DNA of 16,280 nt. Source: Clostridia bacterium. Its GTDB lineage: Bacteria > Bacillota_A > Clostridia > Christensenellales > Aristaeellaceae. The position numbers and the translations under genes are program-made. Of this stretch, positions 6,503-13,247 are shown one piece after another (within the stretch, counting starts at the first letter, position 1; each line of letters opens with the position of its first letter). Under the pieces are notes generated by a model. That model worked only from the letters and a program-made list of their open reading frames with translations. It had not been told where the DNA came from and made no database searches. The stretch is from contig JAFRJF010000315.1 in assembly GCA_017432405.1 (NCBI GenBank), positions 1 to 16,280 of the forward strand, written 5' to 3'.

Positions 6503-9500
6503 CTACTTTACGGTGATCTTGCAGGTGGCCTTCTTGCCGTTGGCTGTCCTGACGGTGATTTTTACGGTACCCTTCTTTCGGGCCTTGACCACGCCGTTAC
6601 TGGAGACCGTGGCGACCTTTTTGTTGCTGCTGGTCCAGGTGAAGGTGGTCTTGGCGCCGGCGCCCTTCAGCTTGGGCTTCAGGGTCAGTTTTCCGCCGAC
6701 CTTCATAGTGGCCTTGGTCTTGCTCAGCGTGACGCCGGTGGGGGCGGCGGGCACGGTGATCTTGCAGGTGGCTTTCTTGCCGTTGGAGGTTTCGACGGTG
6801 ATTTTTACGGTACCCTTCTTCAGGGCCTTGACCACGCCGTTACTGGAGACCGTAGCCACCTTTTTGTTGCTGCTCTTCCAGGTGAACCTGGGGGTGGCCG
6901 TGGAGGGCGTAACCGTTGCCTTGAGCGTCAGCTTACCGCCGACCACGAGGGTCGCCTTGGTCTTGTTCAGCTTCACGCTCTTGGGCAGGATCTCACGGCC
7001 CTTTCCGTCCGTGTGCACGACGGGAATGCCGTTGGAGTGGGCGAACTTTTCCGCTGTACTGCCTGCGGGTGCCCAGATCTCCAGCTTCGGGCAGTTTTCA
7101 AAGCTGCCGTCAGCAATCTTTTTCACAGTACTGGAAATGTTAACGATAGACAGCTTTGCGCAGTTGAGGAAGGCATTGTCGCCGATGGTGGTGACGCCAT
7201 TGGGAATGAACACATCCTTCAGGACAGTGAAGTATCTGAATTGCTCCTCGTGAATCTCTGTAATGCCAGCAGGCCAGCGCACCGATTTCAGGCTATTTCT
7301 CAGCAAATCGCCTGAGATTGCGTCTTTACCCAGTTCGGTGACGGAATCCGGGAAGTTCAGCGCTTTGAGGGGGGTATTGAAGAATACGCCTTCCTTCAAG
7401 GTCTCCAGGCCATTGGCCATCGTCAGGGTCTTCAGGCTTCTGCAGTTTCTGAAGGCATCCACGTCGAGCATCTCGACGCCTGCTTTCAGCGTGACGCTGC
7501 CCAGACGGTCGCAGCCTTCGAAGGCGCTCTCGCCGACGGTTTTGACACTGCCGGGCACAACCATCGATGTCAGCTTGTCACAGTCACAGAAGGTGCTGTC
7601 GCCGATTTCCGGCACGCCATTGGGAATCGTTACAGCGGTCAATCCGTCACAGTTGTAGAAGGCTCCCTCACCGATGCTGCTGACTGTAGCGGGGATATCG
7701 ATGGCCTTCAGACGTGTGCAATTGTAGAATGCATAACTGCCAATGGTTTCCAGGTTGGCGGGGATCTGGATCTCCGTCAGCACGGAGAAGCCGTCGAACT
7801 GATTGTCGTGAATTTCCTTCACACCTGCAGGCCAGCGCACCTTCTTCAGGCTTTCGCTCAGCGCTTCTTCCAATCCGTGATGGGTGGCACCTGCGGCCAA
7901 TTCAGTGACAGAATCCGGGAAGATCAGCTCTTCGATGCGGCATCCGATGAACGCGCCGGTTTTTACAGTCTTCAGGCCGTCGGCCATCGTCAGGGATTTC
8001 AGGGCGTCGCAGCCTCTGAAGGCATCCGCGTCGAGCTTCTCGACGCCGGCCTCCAGTGTGACGCTGGCCAGACGGTCGCAGCTTTCAAAGGCGCTGTCGC
8101 CGATGGTTTTGACGCTGCCGGGCACAACTATCGATGTCAGGCTGTCACAGTTGAAGAAGGTGTTGTCGCCGATGTATGGCACGCCGTTGGGAATCGTTAT
8201 GGCGGTCAGGCTGTTGCAGCTCCAGAAGGCATCCTCGCCGATATTATTAACCGTTGCGGGGATATTGATCTTCTTCAGACTGGAGCAATTTAAGAACGCT
8301 CGCTCGCCGATGCTCTCCAGGTTAACGGGAAGCTGGATTTCAGTCAGTGCGGTGAAGCCATGGAATTGATCCTCGTGGATATCCCTGACGCCCGCGGGCC
8401 AGCGGACCTTCTTCAGGCTTTCGCACAGGGGGCCGTTGTAATAGCCACCGAAGGTAGCGCCTCCGGCCAGCTCGGTGACGGAATCCGGGAAGATCAGTTC
8501 TTCGATGCGGGTGCCGATAAACGCGCCGGATTCTACGGCCTTCAGGCCGTTGGCCATGGTCAGGGTCTTCAGGCTGTCGCAGTCTTTGAAGGCTTCCACG
8601 CCGATCACTTCGACGCCGGCCTCCAGCGTGACGCTGGCCAGACGGTCGCAGCCTTCAAAGGCGCTTTCACCGATGGTTTTGACACTGCCGGGCACAACCA
8701 TCGATGTCAGCTTGTCGCAATTACTAAAGGTCATAATGCCGATTTCCGGCACGCCATCGGGAATCGTTATAGCGGTCAATCCGTCACAGCCGTTGAAGGC
8801 TCCCTTACCGATGCTCATGACTGTAGCGGGGATATCGAAGGAATCCAGGCCGGTGCAACCCTCGAATGCCCATTCGCCAATGGATTCCAGATTAGCGGGA
8901 ATCTGGATTTCCGTCAGCGCGTAGAAGCCGTGGAACTGATCGTTGTTGATATCCACAACGCCCGCAGGCCAGTGTACCTTCTTCAGGCTTCCTGTCAGCG
9001 GGTTGCGGTGCCATCGATCAAAGGTTGCGCTACCCCACAGCTCGGTGACGGAATCCGGGAAGATCAGCTCTTCGATGCAGGTGCCGATGAAAGCGCCGCC
9101 CCTCACGGCCTTCAGGCCGTCCGCCATCGTCAGTGTCTTCAGGAGGCTGCAGTCCTGGAAAGCATTCTCTTCGATTATCTCGACGCCCGCTTCCAGCGTG
9201 ACACTCTCCAGACGCCGGCAGCCGTTAAAGGCATTGTAGCCGATGATCTTGACGTTGCCGGGTACCGTCAGCGACGTCAGAGTATCACAACCATAGAAGG
9301 CGCCGCCGCCGATGGCATAGACCATTCGCGGGATGGTCACCGCGCCGCCTGGGCCGTTGTACTCGACCAGCACGCCATATTCGTCGATGACGAATCCTGC
9401 GCCGCTTTCTCCGTCGTTGGCCTGTGCGGCTTCCCGGTTCTCAGGAATCCCGTCGGGCAAGGAGATGCCGTCGTCCAACGACAGCGCCAGGGGGTCGTCT

Positions 9501-9739
9501 GCCCCGGGCTGTTGCCCGTCGTCCGCGCCTTCGAGGACGATGCTGAACTCGGGATCGAGCTCCGGCACGTCGTCGACAGACGGCACCTCCAGGCCGTCTG
9601 TCGCCACCGAAGGCTCTTCGTTCAGTGACAATTCAAAATTCCCGACGACGTTGATCGCGTCTTCCGCGATCGCCGTGGGGATGAGCGCACACAGCAGCCA
9701 CAGGGCCGCCAGCAAAAGGACATACCGGTTCTTCCTCAT
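6503..9739 (-). CDS. Secreted BspA-like leucine-rich repeat protein with two Big_2 Ig-like domains
   Basis: A 1078-residue exported protein. Residues 1-26 form a signal peptide (cleavage likely after AIA). Residues 27-115 are an acidic, low-complexity linker. From about 118 to 915 come LRR_5/BspA-type leucine-rich repeats of about 23 residues (pattern xLxSIGxxAFxxCxxLxxIxIPxxV), organised in four super-repeats starting at residues 161, 351, 541 and 730. Two Big_2 domains occupy about 918-997 and 998-1078, each with SSNKKVATVSSNGVVKA and NGKKATCKITV. Such proteins are extracellular or surface-associated and mediate binding to proteins, matrix or other cells; the ligand is unknown. There is no LPXTG, SLH or second membrane segment, so how it is held at the surface is unclear. 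The ATG at 9739 is chosen because it begins the signal peptide and has an AAAGGAG RBS; the open frame extends to 9838 without support. Confidence 0.93.
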   Translation of the reverse strand: MRKNRYVLLLAALWLLCALIPTAIAEDAINVVGNFELSLNEEPSVATDGLEVPSVDDVPELDPEFSIVLEGADDGQQPGADDPLALSLDDGISLPDGIPENREAAQANDGESGAGFVIDEYGVLVEYNGPGGAVTIPRMVYAIGGGAFYGCDTLTSLTVPGNVKIIGYNAFNGCRRLESVTLEAGVEIIEENAFQDCSLLKTLTMADGLKAVRGGAFIGTCIEELIFPDSVTELWGSATFDRWHRNPLTGSLKKVHWPAGVVDINNDQFHGFYALTEIQIPANLESIGEWAFEGCTGLDSFDIPATVMSIGKGAFNGCDGLTAITIPDGVPEIGIMTFSNCDKLTSMVVPGSVKTIGESAFEGCDRLASVTLEAGVEVIGVEAFKDCDSLKTLTMANGLKAVESGAFIGTRIEELIFPDSVTELAGGATFGGYYNGPLCESLKKVRWPAGVRDIHEDQFHGFTALTEIQLPVNLESIGERAFLNCSSLKKINIPATVNNIGEDAFWSCNSLTAITIPNGVPYIGDNTFFNCDSLTSIVVPGSVKTIGDSAFESCDRLASVTLEAGVEKLDADAFRGCDALKSLTMADGLKTVKTGAFIGCRIEELIFPDSVTELAAGATHHGLEEALSESLKKVRWPAGVKEIHDNQFDGFSVLTEIQIPANLETIGSYAFYNCTRLKAIDIPATVSSIGEGAFYNCDGLTAVTIPNGVPEIGDSTFCDCDKLTSMVVPGSVKTVGESAFEGCDRLGSVTLKAGVEMLDVDAFRNCRSLKTLTMANGLETLKEGVFFNTPLKALNFPDSVTELGKDAISGDLLRNSLKSVRWPAGITEIHEEQFRYFTVLKDVFIPNGVTTIGDNAFLNCAKLSIVNISSTVKKIADGSFENCPKLEIWAPAGSTAEKFAHSNGIPVVHTDGKGREILPKSVKLNKTKATLVVGGKLTLKATVTPSTATPRFTWKSSNKKVATVSSNGVVKALKKGTVKITVETSNGKKATCKITVPAAPTGVTLSKTKATMKVGGKLTLKPKLKGAGAKTTFTWTSSNKKVATVSSNGVVKARKKGTVKITVRTANGKKATCKITVK
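6506..6988 (-). repeat. Tandem Big_2 Ig-like domain repeat at the C-terminus of the LRR protein
   Basis: Two consecutive domain copies of about 80 residues (about 6749-6988 and 6506-6748) are nearly identical over their second halves, also at DNA level: the segment for SSNKKVATVSSNGVVKA occurs near 6580-6630 and again near 6825-6875. This suggests a recent duplication or gene conversion. Confidence 0.85.
6989..9259 (-). repeat. Four tandem super-repeats of about 570 bp inside the LRR gene
   Basis: The units are 8690-9259 (190 aa), 8120-8689 (190 aa), 7553-8119 (189 aa) and 6989-7552 (188 aa including a C-terminal cap). Each of the first three contains eight LRRs of about 24, 23, 22, 29-30, 23, 23, 23 and 22 residues; the last has seven plus a cap. 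The 29-30-residue repeat, which includes SLKKVRWPAG, carries the main variable patch. The DNA marker GAATCCGGGA recurs at 9051, 8481, 7911 and 7344, giving steps of 570, 570 and 567 bp. Confidence 0.9.
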
Positions 9740-9748
9740 ACAGATCAG

Positions 9749-9756
9749 ACTCCTTT
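9749..9756 (-). promoter_or_regulatory. RBS fixing the start of the LRR gene
   Basis: On the - strand AAAGGAGT precedes the ATG at 9739, with about 10 nt between GGAG and the ATG. It supports initiation at the signal-peptide Met rather than at the upstream in-frame ATG at 9838. Confidence 0.75.
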
Positions 9757-9828
9757 GCAAATTGATCCGGTTGGACTTGATCGATCTGCCGAACAGATGA
9801 TTGCGGCCGTCGACATGATGACAATAAT

Positions 9829-9857
9829 ATAATATCATGGAAATGACTGGAAATCAA
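9829..9857 (-). promoter_or_regulatory. Sigma-A-type promoter of the LRR gene
   Basis: On the - strand the -35 box is TTGATT (9857-9852), followed by a 17-bp spacer and the -10 box TATTAT (9834-9829). It lies about 90 bp before the LRR start codon in an AT-rich spacer and would give an 80-85 nt leader. It is a prediction from consensus match only. Confidence 0.55.
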
Positions 9858-9911
9858 TACTTTTGTCTTTATGTATAATTAACCGGGGTATGTCATTTGA
9901 CGTCCGGATGC

Positions 9912-9940
9912 TTGAAAAACCCCTGGCGATTTGATACAAT
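9912..9940 (+). promoter_or_regulatory. Sigma-A-type promoter of topB
   Basis: The -35 box is TTGAAA (9912-9917), the spacer is 17 bp, and the -10 box is TACAAT (9935-9940). Transcription would start near 9947, about 37 nt before the topB start. The short leader contains a possible CCCC/GGGG hairpin at about 9953-9965. It is divergent from the LRR promoter, with the two -35 boxes about 55 bp apart. Confidence 0.65.
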
Positions 9941-9970
9941 ACCATAAGAGCCCCCCTTATCGGGGTCAAA

Positions 9971-9976
9971 GAGGAG
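9971..9976 (+). promoter_or_regulatory. RBS deciding the topB start
   Basis: GAGGAG ends 1 nt before an ATG at 9978 but 7 nt before the in-frame ATG at 9984. Only the second spacing is normal, and translation from it begins MSRKLIVAEKPSVA, matching the family N-terminus. Confidence 0.8.
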
Positions 9977-9983
9977 AATGCGC

Positions 9984-11843
9984 ATGTCCAGGAAGCTGAT
10001 CGTCGCGGAAAAGCCCTCCGTGGCCCGGGACATCGCCCGGGTGCTGGGCGTCAAGGGCCGGGGCGAGGGCTGCCTGGTGGGCGAGGAGTACGTCGTCACC
10101 TGGGCCATCGGCCACCTGGTCTCGCTGTGCGAGCCTGGGGAGACCGACGAGCGCTGGGTGAAGTGGAACATGGCCGACCTGCCGATGCTGCCGGAGCGCA
10201 TACCGCTGAAGGTGCTGCCAAACACCAGGGCCCAGTTTTCCGTGGTCAGGGGCTGGATGCTGAACAAGGAGATATCCAGTCTGATCTGCGCCACCGACAG
10301 CGCCAGGGAGGGCGAGCTGATCTTCCGCTACATCTACCAGATGACCGGCTGCAAAAAGCCGGTAGAGCGGCTGTGGATCTCGTCGATGACCGACGCAGCC
10401 ATCAAACAGGGCTTTGCCGAGCTGAAGCCGTCGGCCTGGTACGATTCCCTCTACGAGAGCGCCCGCTGCCGCAGCGAGGCCGACTGGCTTGTGGGCATGA
10501 ACGCCTCCCGGGCCTTCTCGCTGGCCTACGACGCCCACCTGTCCGTGGGTCGGGTGCAGACCCCGACGTTGAACCTGATCGTCAAACGGGACCTTGAGAT
10601 CGAAAACTTCGTGCCAGAGGACTACTGGGAGATTCGGGCTGACTTCGGCGATTACGAGGGCCTCTGGGTCAACCCGAAGACGAAGAAGACCCGCTGCACG
10701 GACCGGGACGAGGCCGAGGCCATCCGCCAGGCGGTCCAAGGGCAGAGCGGGACGGTGACCGAGAGCAAGACGACCCGCAAGAAGGTGCCGCCGCCCCAGC
10801 TGTACGACCTGACCAGCCTCCAGCGGGAGGCCAACAAGAAGCTGGGCTATTCCGCGGACAAGACGCTGAAGCTGGCCCAGTCCCTCTATGAGACCCACAA
10901 GCTGATCACCTATCCCCGCACCGACAGCCGCTACCTGCCGGACGACATGAAACCGAAGATCGCCGCCACGCTGAAGAAGCTGCCCCCGGCCTACGCGTCC
11001 TTCGTGGAGTCGCCGGAGCTGAACTGGCAGCTGAAGGACAAGCGCTTTTACGACAATGCCAAGATCAGCGACCATCACGCCATCGTGCCCACGGAGAAGA
11101 CGGCCAATTCCAGGGGCCTGACCCGGGAGGAGGCGCTGCTGTTCGACATGATCGCCCGCCGACTGATCGCGGTCCACTATCCCCACTATGAATACGAGAG
11201 CGCAAGGGTGGTCACGAAGGTGGGCAAGCACGCCTTCAAGTCGACCGGCGCGATGCCCCTGAAGGAGGGCTGGAAGGCGCTCTACAGGGGGGACAAAGCG
11301 GATGATAAGGAGCCGCCGCTGCCCAAGCTGGCGGTGGGGGACGGGCGCACGGCGCAGAAGGCGACGGTAAAGACCTGCCAGACCGAGCCGCCGCCCTCCC
11401 ACACCGACGCGTCGCTTTTGAACCTGATGGAGAACGCGGGCCGGGACATCGAGGACGAGACCCTGCGGGAGCAGATGAAGTCCTCTGGCCTGGGCACGCC
11501 CGCCACCCGTGCGGCCACCATCGAGCGCCTGATCGAGGTGGGCTACGCCCGGCGCAAGGGCAAGAGCATCGTGTCCACGGAGAAGGGACGTCAACTGATC
11601 TCGGTGGTGCCGGAGCAGATCGCCTCCGCCGTGACCACCGGCAAGTGGGAGAAGTTTCTGAGCGACATGGCCGGCCAGAAGGACGAGGCCGCCCGCACCG
11701 CAAAGTCCGATCGCTTCATGAACGGCATCCGCCGCTTCTCGGTATTCCTGGTGCAGGCCGCCCAAAACGGCCCCCGGGTGCAGTTCGAGAAGGATACGCC
11801 GAAGGCGAAAAAGCCCGCGAAGAAGCGGGGGAGTAAATACTGA
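9984..11843 (+). CDS. topB: DNA topoisomerase III (type IA)
   Basis: A 619-residue type IA topoisomerase that cuts one DNA strand through a 5'-phosphotyrosine to relax or decatenate DNA. The Toprim domain comes first, with the catalytic Glu9 in LIVAEKPSVA and the acidic motif ATDSAREGE (Asp105, Glu109). The usual DxDxE has Ala at its second Asp position, apparently like a Bacillota subgroup with TDAGREGE. Further family blocks are RLWISSMTDAAI (129-140), GRVQTPTLNLIV (189-200) and the active-site Tyr310 in LITYPRTDSR. The C-terminus ends in a Lys-rich tail without Cys4 zinc fingers, making it somewhat short. Base composition matches the neighbours, so a chromosomal housekeeping copy is likelier than one from a conjugative element, although similar enzymes occur there. 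Confidence 0.94.
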   Translation: MSRKLIVAEKPSVARDIARVLGVKGRGEGCLVGEEYVVTWAIGHLVSLCEPGETDERWVKWNMADLPMLPERIPLKVLPNTRAQFSVVRGWMLNKEISSLICATDSAREGELIFRYIYQMTGCKKPVERLWISSMTDAAIKQGFAELKPSAWYDSLYESARCRSEADWLVGMNASRAFSLAYDAHLSVGRVQTPTLNLIVKRDLEIENFVPEDYWEIRADFGDYEGLWVNPKTKKTRCTDRDEAEAIRQAVQGQSGTVTESKTTRKKVPPPQLYDLTSLQREANKKLGYSADKTLKLAQSLYETHKLITYPRTDSRYLPDDMKPKIAATLKKLPPAYASFVESPELNWQLKDKRFYDNAKISDHHAIVPTEKTANSRGLTREEALLFDMIARRLIAVHYPHYEYESARVVTKVGKHAFKSTGAMPLKEGWKALYRGDKADDKEPPLPKLAVGDGRTAQKATVKTCQTEPPPSHTDASLLNLMENAGRDIEDETLREQMKSSGLGTPATRAATIERLIEVGYARRKGKSIVSTEKGRQLISVVPEQIASAVTTGKWEKFLSDMAGQKDEAARTAKSDRFMNGIRRFSVFLVQAAQNGPRVQFEKDTPKAKKPAKKRGSKY

Positions 11844-11869
11844 TTCATCGAGCAAAGCTCGATAAATCA
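11841..11869 (+). other. Hairpin overlapping the topB stop codon
   Basis: TGATT-C-ATCGAGC pairs with GCTCGAT-A-AATCA around an AAA loop: a 13-position stem with one mismatch. The TGA stop codon of topB forms its first three bases. The following sequence, GAATTTCC, has only a short U-run, so termination would be weak and read-through into the next gene is plausible. Confidence 0.6.
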
Positions 11870-11915
11870 GAATTTCCTGCTCCGAACCAATTCGTCCTCC
11901 AAAGGAGGGGCAGAC

Positions 11916-12518
11916 ATGAAACAGCTCTTATCCATTGCCGTCGTTGCGGCACTGTGCGCCTTTGGTGGTATGGCCGAGGGTGCGCCTCTGCCGACGCGGC
12001 TGCCGGCGTCGTCGGAATTTGGCGTGGATTCCACCCAGCCGCCCGCGACCTTCTCCGAGGCGGATGCGCCCTATGACGGCATCTGGCAGCCCTTTGAGGA
12101 CGGCTTTAAGCTGTACCTGCCCCGCGGATGGGCTTCCTTGACGCTCGACGAAGCCCAGGCGGGGGCAGGGCTGTTCTACCGGGCGGGCAGCGACGACGGG
12201 GCTATGGGCGTCGCCGTGGGCTATATGCCCGCCGGAACGCTTGAAACGACGGAAGCGCTGGCGGAGGACTTCGAGCGCAGCGGCTATACCGCCGTCGTTC
12301 AGGGAGACCTGAACGGCATGCCGGCCATCGCCTTTGAACGGCCCCGGGACGGCTATCGCGGCGTCGCCTTCTTCCACCCGCTCTACCGGGATTATGTGCT
12401 CTACGTCTTTGTTTCGCCCCTTGAGCCGCAGGCTGAGGAGACAGTCAGGATTGGGTTGGCGCTGCTTGCGTCGATCACGCCCCTGGAGGTTTCTTCGGAG
12501 AGGTTAAAAAATTATTGA
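11916..12518 (+). CDS. Small secreted protein of unknown function
   Basis: A 200-residue protein with a signal peptide (MKQLLSIAVVAALCAFGGMA, likely cleaved after residue 20) and a very strong RBS, AAAGGAGGGG at 11901-11910. After a Pro/Thr/Ser-rich stretch (about 21-50), the rest looks like one compact alpha/beta domain of about 145 residues, beginning YDGIWQPFEDGFKLYLPRGW and ending in an amphipathic helix. The pattern, a strand set around 'F+LYLPxGW' followed by a 'GMPAIAFE' segment, is reminiscent of PsbP/Mog1/DUF1795-like folds, but that is a weak impression and I do not assign a family. There is no lipobox. It lies between topB and hpf without a clear terminator on either side, so co-transcription with topB is possible. 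Confidence 0.82.
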   Translation: MKQLLSIAVVAALCAFGGMAEGAPLPTRLPASSEFGVDSTQPPATFSEADAPYDGIWQPFEDGFKLYLPRGWASLTLDEAQAGAGLFYRAGSDDGAMGVAVGYMPAGTLETTEALAEDFERSGYTAVVQGDLNGMPAIAFERPRDGYRGVAFFHPLYRDYVLYVFVSPLEPQAEETVRIGLALLASITPLEVSSERLKNY

Positions 12519-12584
12519 CAACCATGCAGGAAAAACGCGAACCGTGCAGAATATTATTATCAGGGCGTTAAAAATGGGTTGACG

Positions 12585-12601
12585 GGCGCGTCAGCGCCGC
12601 C
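12585..12601. repeat. GC-rich palindromic element upstream of hpf (copy 1)
   Basis: A 17-bp element reading GGCGCGTCAGCGCCGCC, able to fold as a GGCGC/GCGCC hairpin with a GTCA loop. It matches 16 of 17 bases of the loop-side part of the terminator after hpf. It lies 33 bp before the hpf start, in the probable leader. Confidence 0.6.
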
Positions 12602-12620
12602 CAGCGCCATAAAAGTGATA

Positions 12621-12626
12621 AAGGAG
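12621..12626 (+). promoter_or_regulatory. RBS deciding the hpf start
   Basis: AAGGAG is 2 nt before the ATG at 12629 but 8 nt before the in-frame ATG at 12635. The second gives the family-typical N-terminus MKCVFVGKEV. Confidence 0.8.
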
Positions 12627-12634
12627 AGATGAAC

Positions 12635-13162
12635 ATGAAGTGTGTCTTTGTGGGCAAGGAAGTTGTCTCCGACAGCCTGAAGGCCAGGGCTGAAAAGAAG
12701 CTGAGTAAGCTGGATCGTTATTTTAATAAAGAGGCCGAGGCCATCATCCGCTTCCGTCAGCAGCGCGGTGGCCGGAATATCTGCGAGATCACCGTCAGCG
12801 TGGACGGCCTGATCCTGCGCGCCGAGGAGAATTCCAACGACATGTACCTGTCCATCGACCGCGCCGTGGACAAGCTGGAGAGCCAGATTCGCCGCTATCG
12901 CACCAAGATGGGCAAGCACCTGCGCGATCCCAAGCCCGAGGCGCCCGAAGAGAAGGTCGAGCCCGTATATGAGGAAGCCAGCTATGACGTCGTGCGCGTG
13001 AAGAAGTTCAGCGTGAAGCCCATGGACGTGGACGACGCCATTACCCAGATGGAGCTGCTGGGCCACAACTTCTTCCTGTTTATGAATGCCGAGACCAATA
13101 CGATGTGCGTGCTCTACCGTCGCAACGACGGCACCTACGGCCTGCTGGTGCCCGAAAACTGA
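12635..13162 (+). CDS. hpf: Long-form ribosome hibernation promoting factor
   Basis: A 175-residue protein of the long HPF class. Residues 1-95 are the S30AE/YfiA-type domain that sits in the mRNA/tRNA channel of the 30S subunit (LSKLDRYFNKEAEAIIRF, then SNDMYLSIDRAVDKLESQIRRYRTKM). A charged Pro/Glu-rich linker (about 96-116) leads to the C-terminal dimerisation domain (about 118-173: VRVKKFSVKPMDVDDAI, MELLGHNFFLFMNAET, YRRNDGTYGLLVP). The long form joins two inactive 70S ribosomes into 100S dimers during stationary phase or stress. No firm promoter was found in the 116-bp upstream gap: a TTGACA at 12515-12520 lacks a -10 box at the right distance. The leader contains a GC-rich hairpin element. 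Confidence 0.96.
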   Translation: MKCVFVGKEVVSDSLKARAEKKLSKLDRYFNKEAEAIIRFRQQRGGRNICEITVSVDGLILRAEENSNDMYLSIDRAVDKLESQIRRYRTKMGKHLRDPKPEAPEEKVEPVYEEASYDVVRVKKFSVKPMDVDDAITQMELLGHNFFLFMNAETNTMCVLYRRNDGTYGLLVPEN

Positions 13163-13178
13163 TAATAACATGCCACTG

Positions 13179-13216
13179 AAAAAGGGGGGCGGCGCGTTAG
13201 CGCCGCCTCCCCTTTT
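13179..13216. terminator. Bidirectional intrinsic terminator between hpf and the solute-binding-like gene
   Basis: A 12-bp GC-rich stem (GGGGGGCGGCGC / GCGCCGCCTCCC, one G-T pair) closes a GTTA loop. Beyond a bulged C it is extended by A-run/T-run pairing, so each strand has a T-run after the stem (TTTT on +, TTTTT on -). It sits 16 bp after the hpf stop and 31 bp beyond the convergent gene's stop. Bases 13191-13207 repeat the element upstream of hpf. Confidence 0.92.
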
Positions 13217-13247
13217 CAGCCGGTGGGTTTGAAACAAAGGCTCCGGA

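Noticed and set aside
6503..6760. A sortase (LPXTG) or SLH cell-wall anchor at the C-terminus of the LRR protein
   Set aside because: The protein ends directly after the second Big_2 domain (ATCKITVK), with no sorting motif, hydrophobic tail or SLH repeats.
6989..9259. Regularly spaced repeats considered as a CRISPR-like array
   Set aside because: The period is about 570 bp, the repeats are coding and diverged, and they translate to LRRs in one continuous frame.
8360..9628. A 422-codon + strand frame, and other + strand frames between 6476 and 9800, within the LRR region
   Set aside because: They are repetitive shadows of the LRR repeats on the - strand and have no independent domain or matching RBS context.
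9966..11855. A 629-codon open frame on the - strand opposite topB
   Set aside because: Low-complexity Leu/Gly/Arg/His composition and complete overlap with a clear topB gene; a codon-bias shadow.
11841..11869. The topB stop-codon hairpin as an intrinsic terminator
   Set aside because: The stem is good but it is followed by GAATTTCC, not by a U-tract.
12515..12520. A perfect TTGACA considered as the hpf promoter -35 box
   Set aside because: At 16-18 bp spacing the sequence is GC-rich with no -10-like hexamer; the AT-rich TATTAT further on is too far away.
12560..13237. A 225-codon - strand frame opposite hpf
   Set aside because: Its ends translate the GC palindromes (GGADAPVNP-like and GGGANAPPP-like peptides) and its centre is the antisense of hpf; it is an artefact of intergenic repeats.
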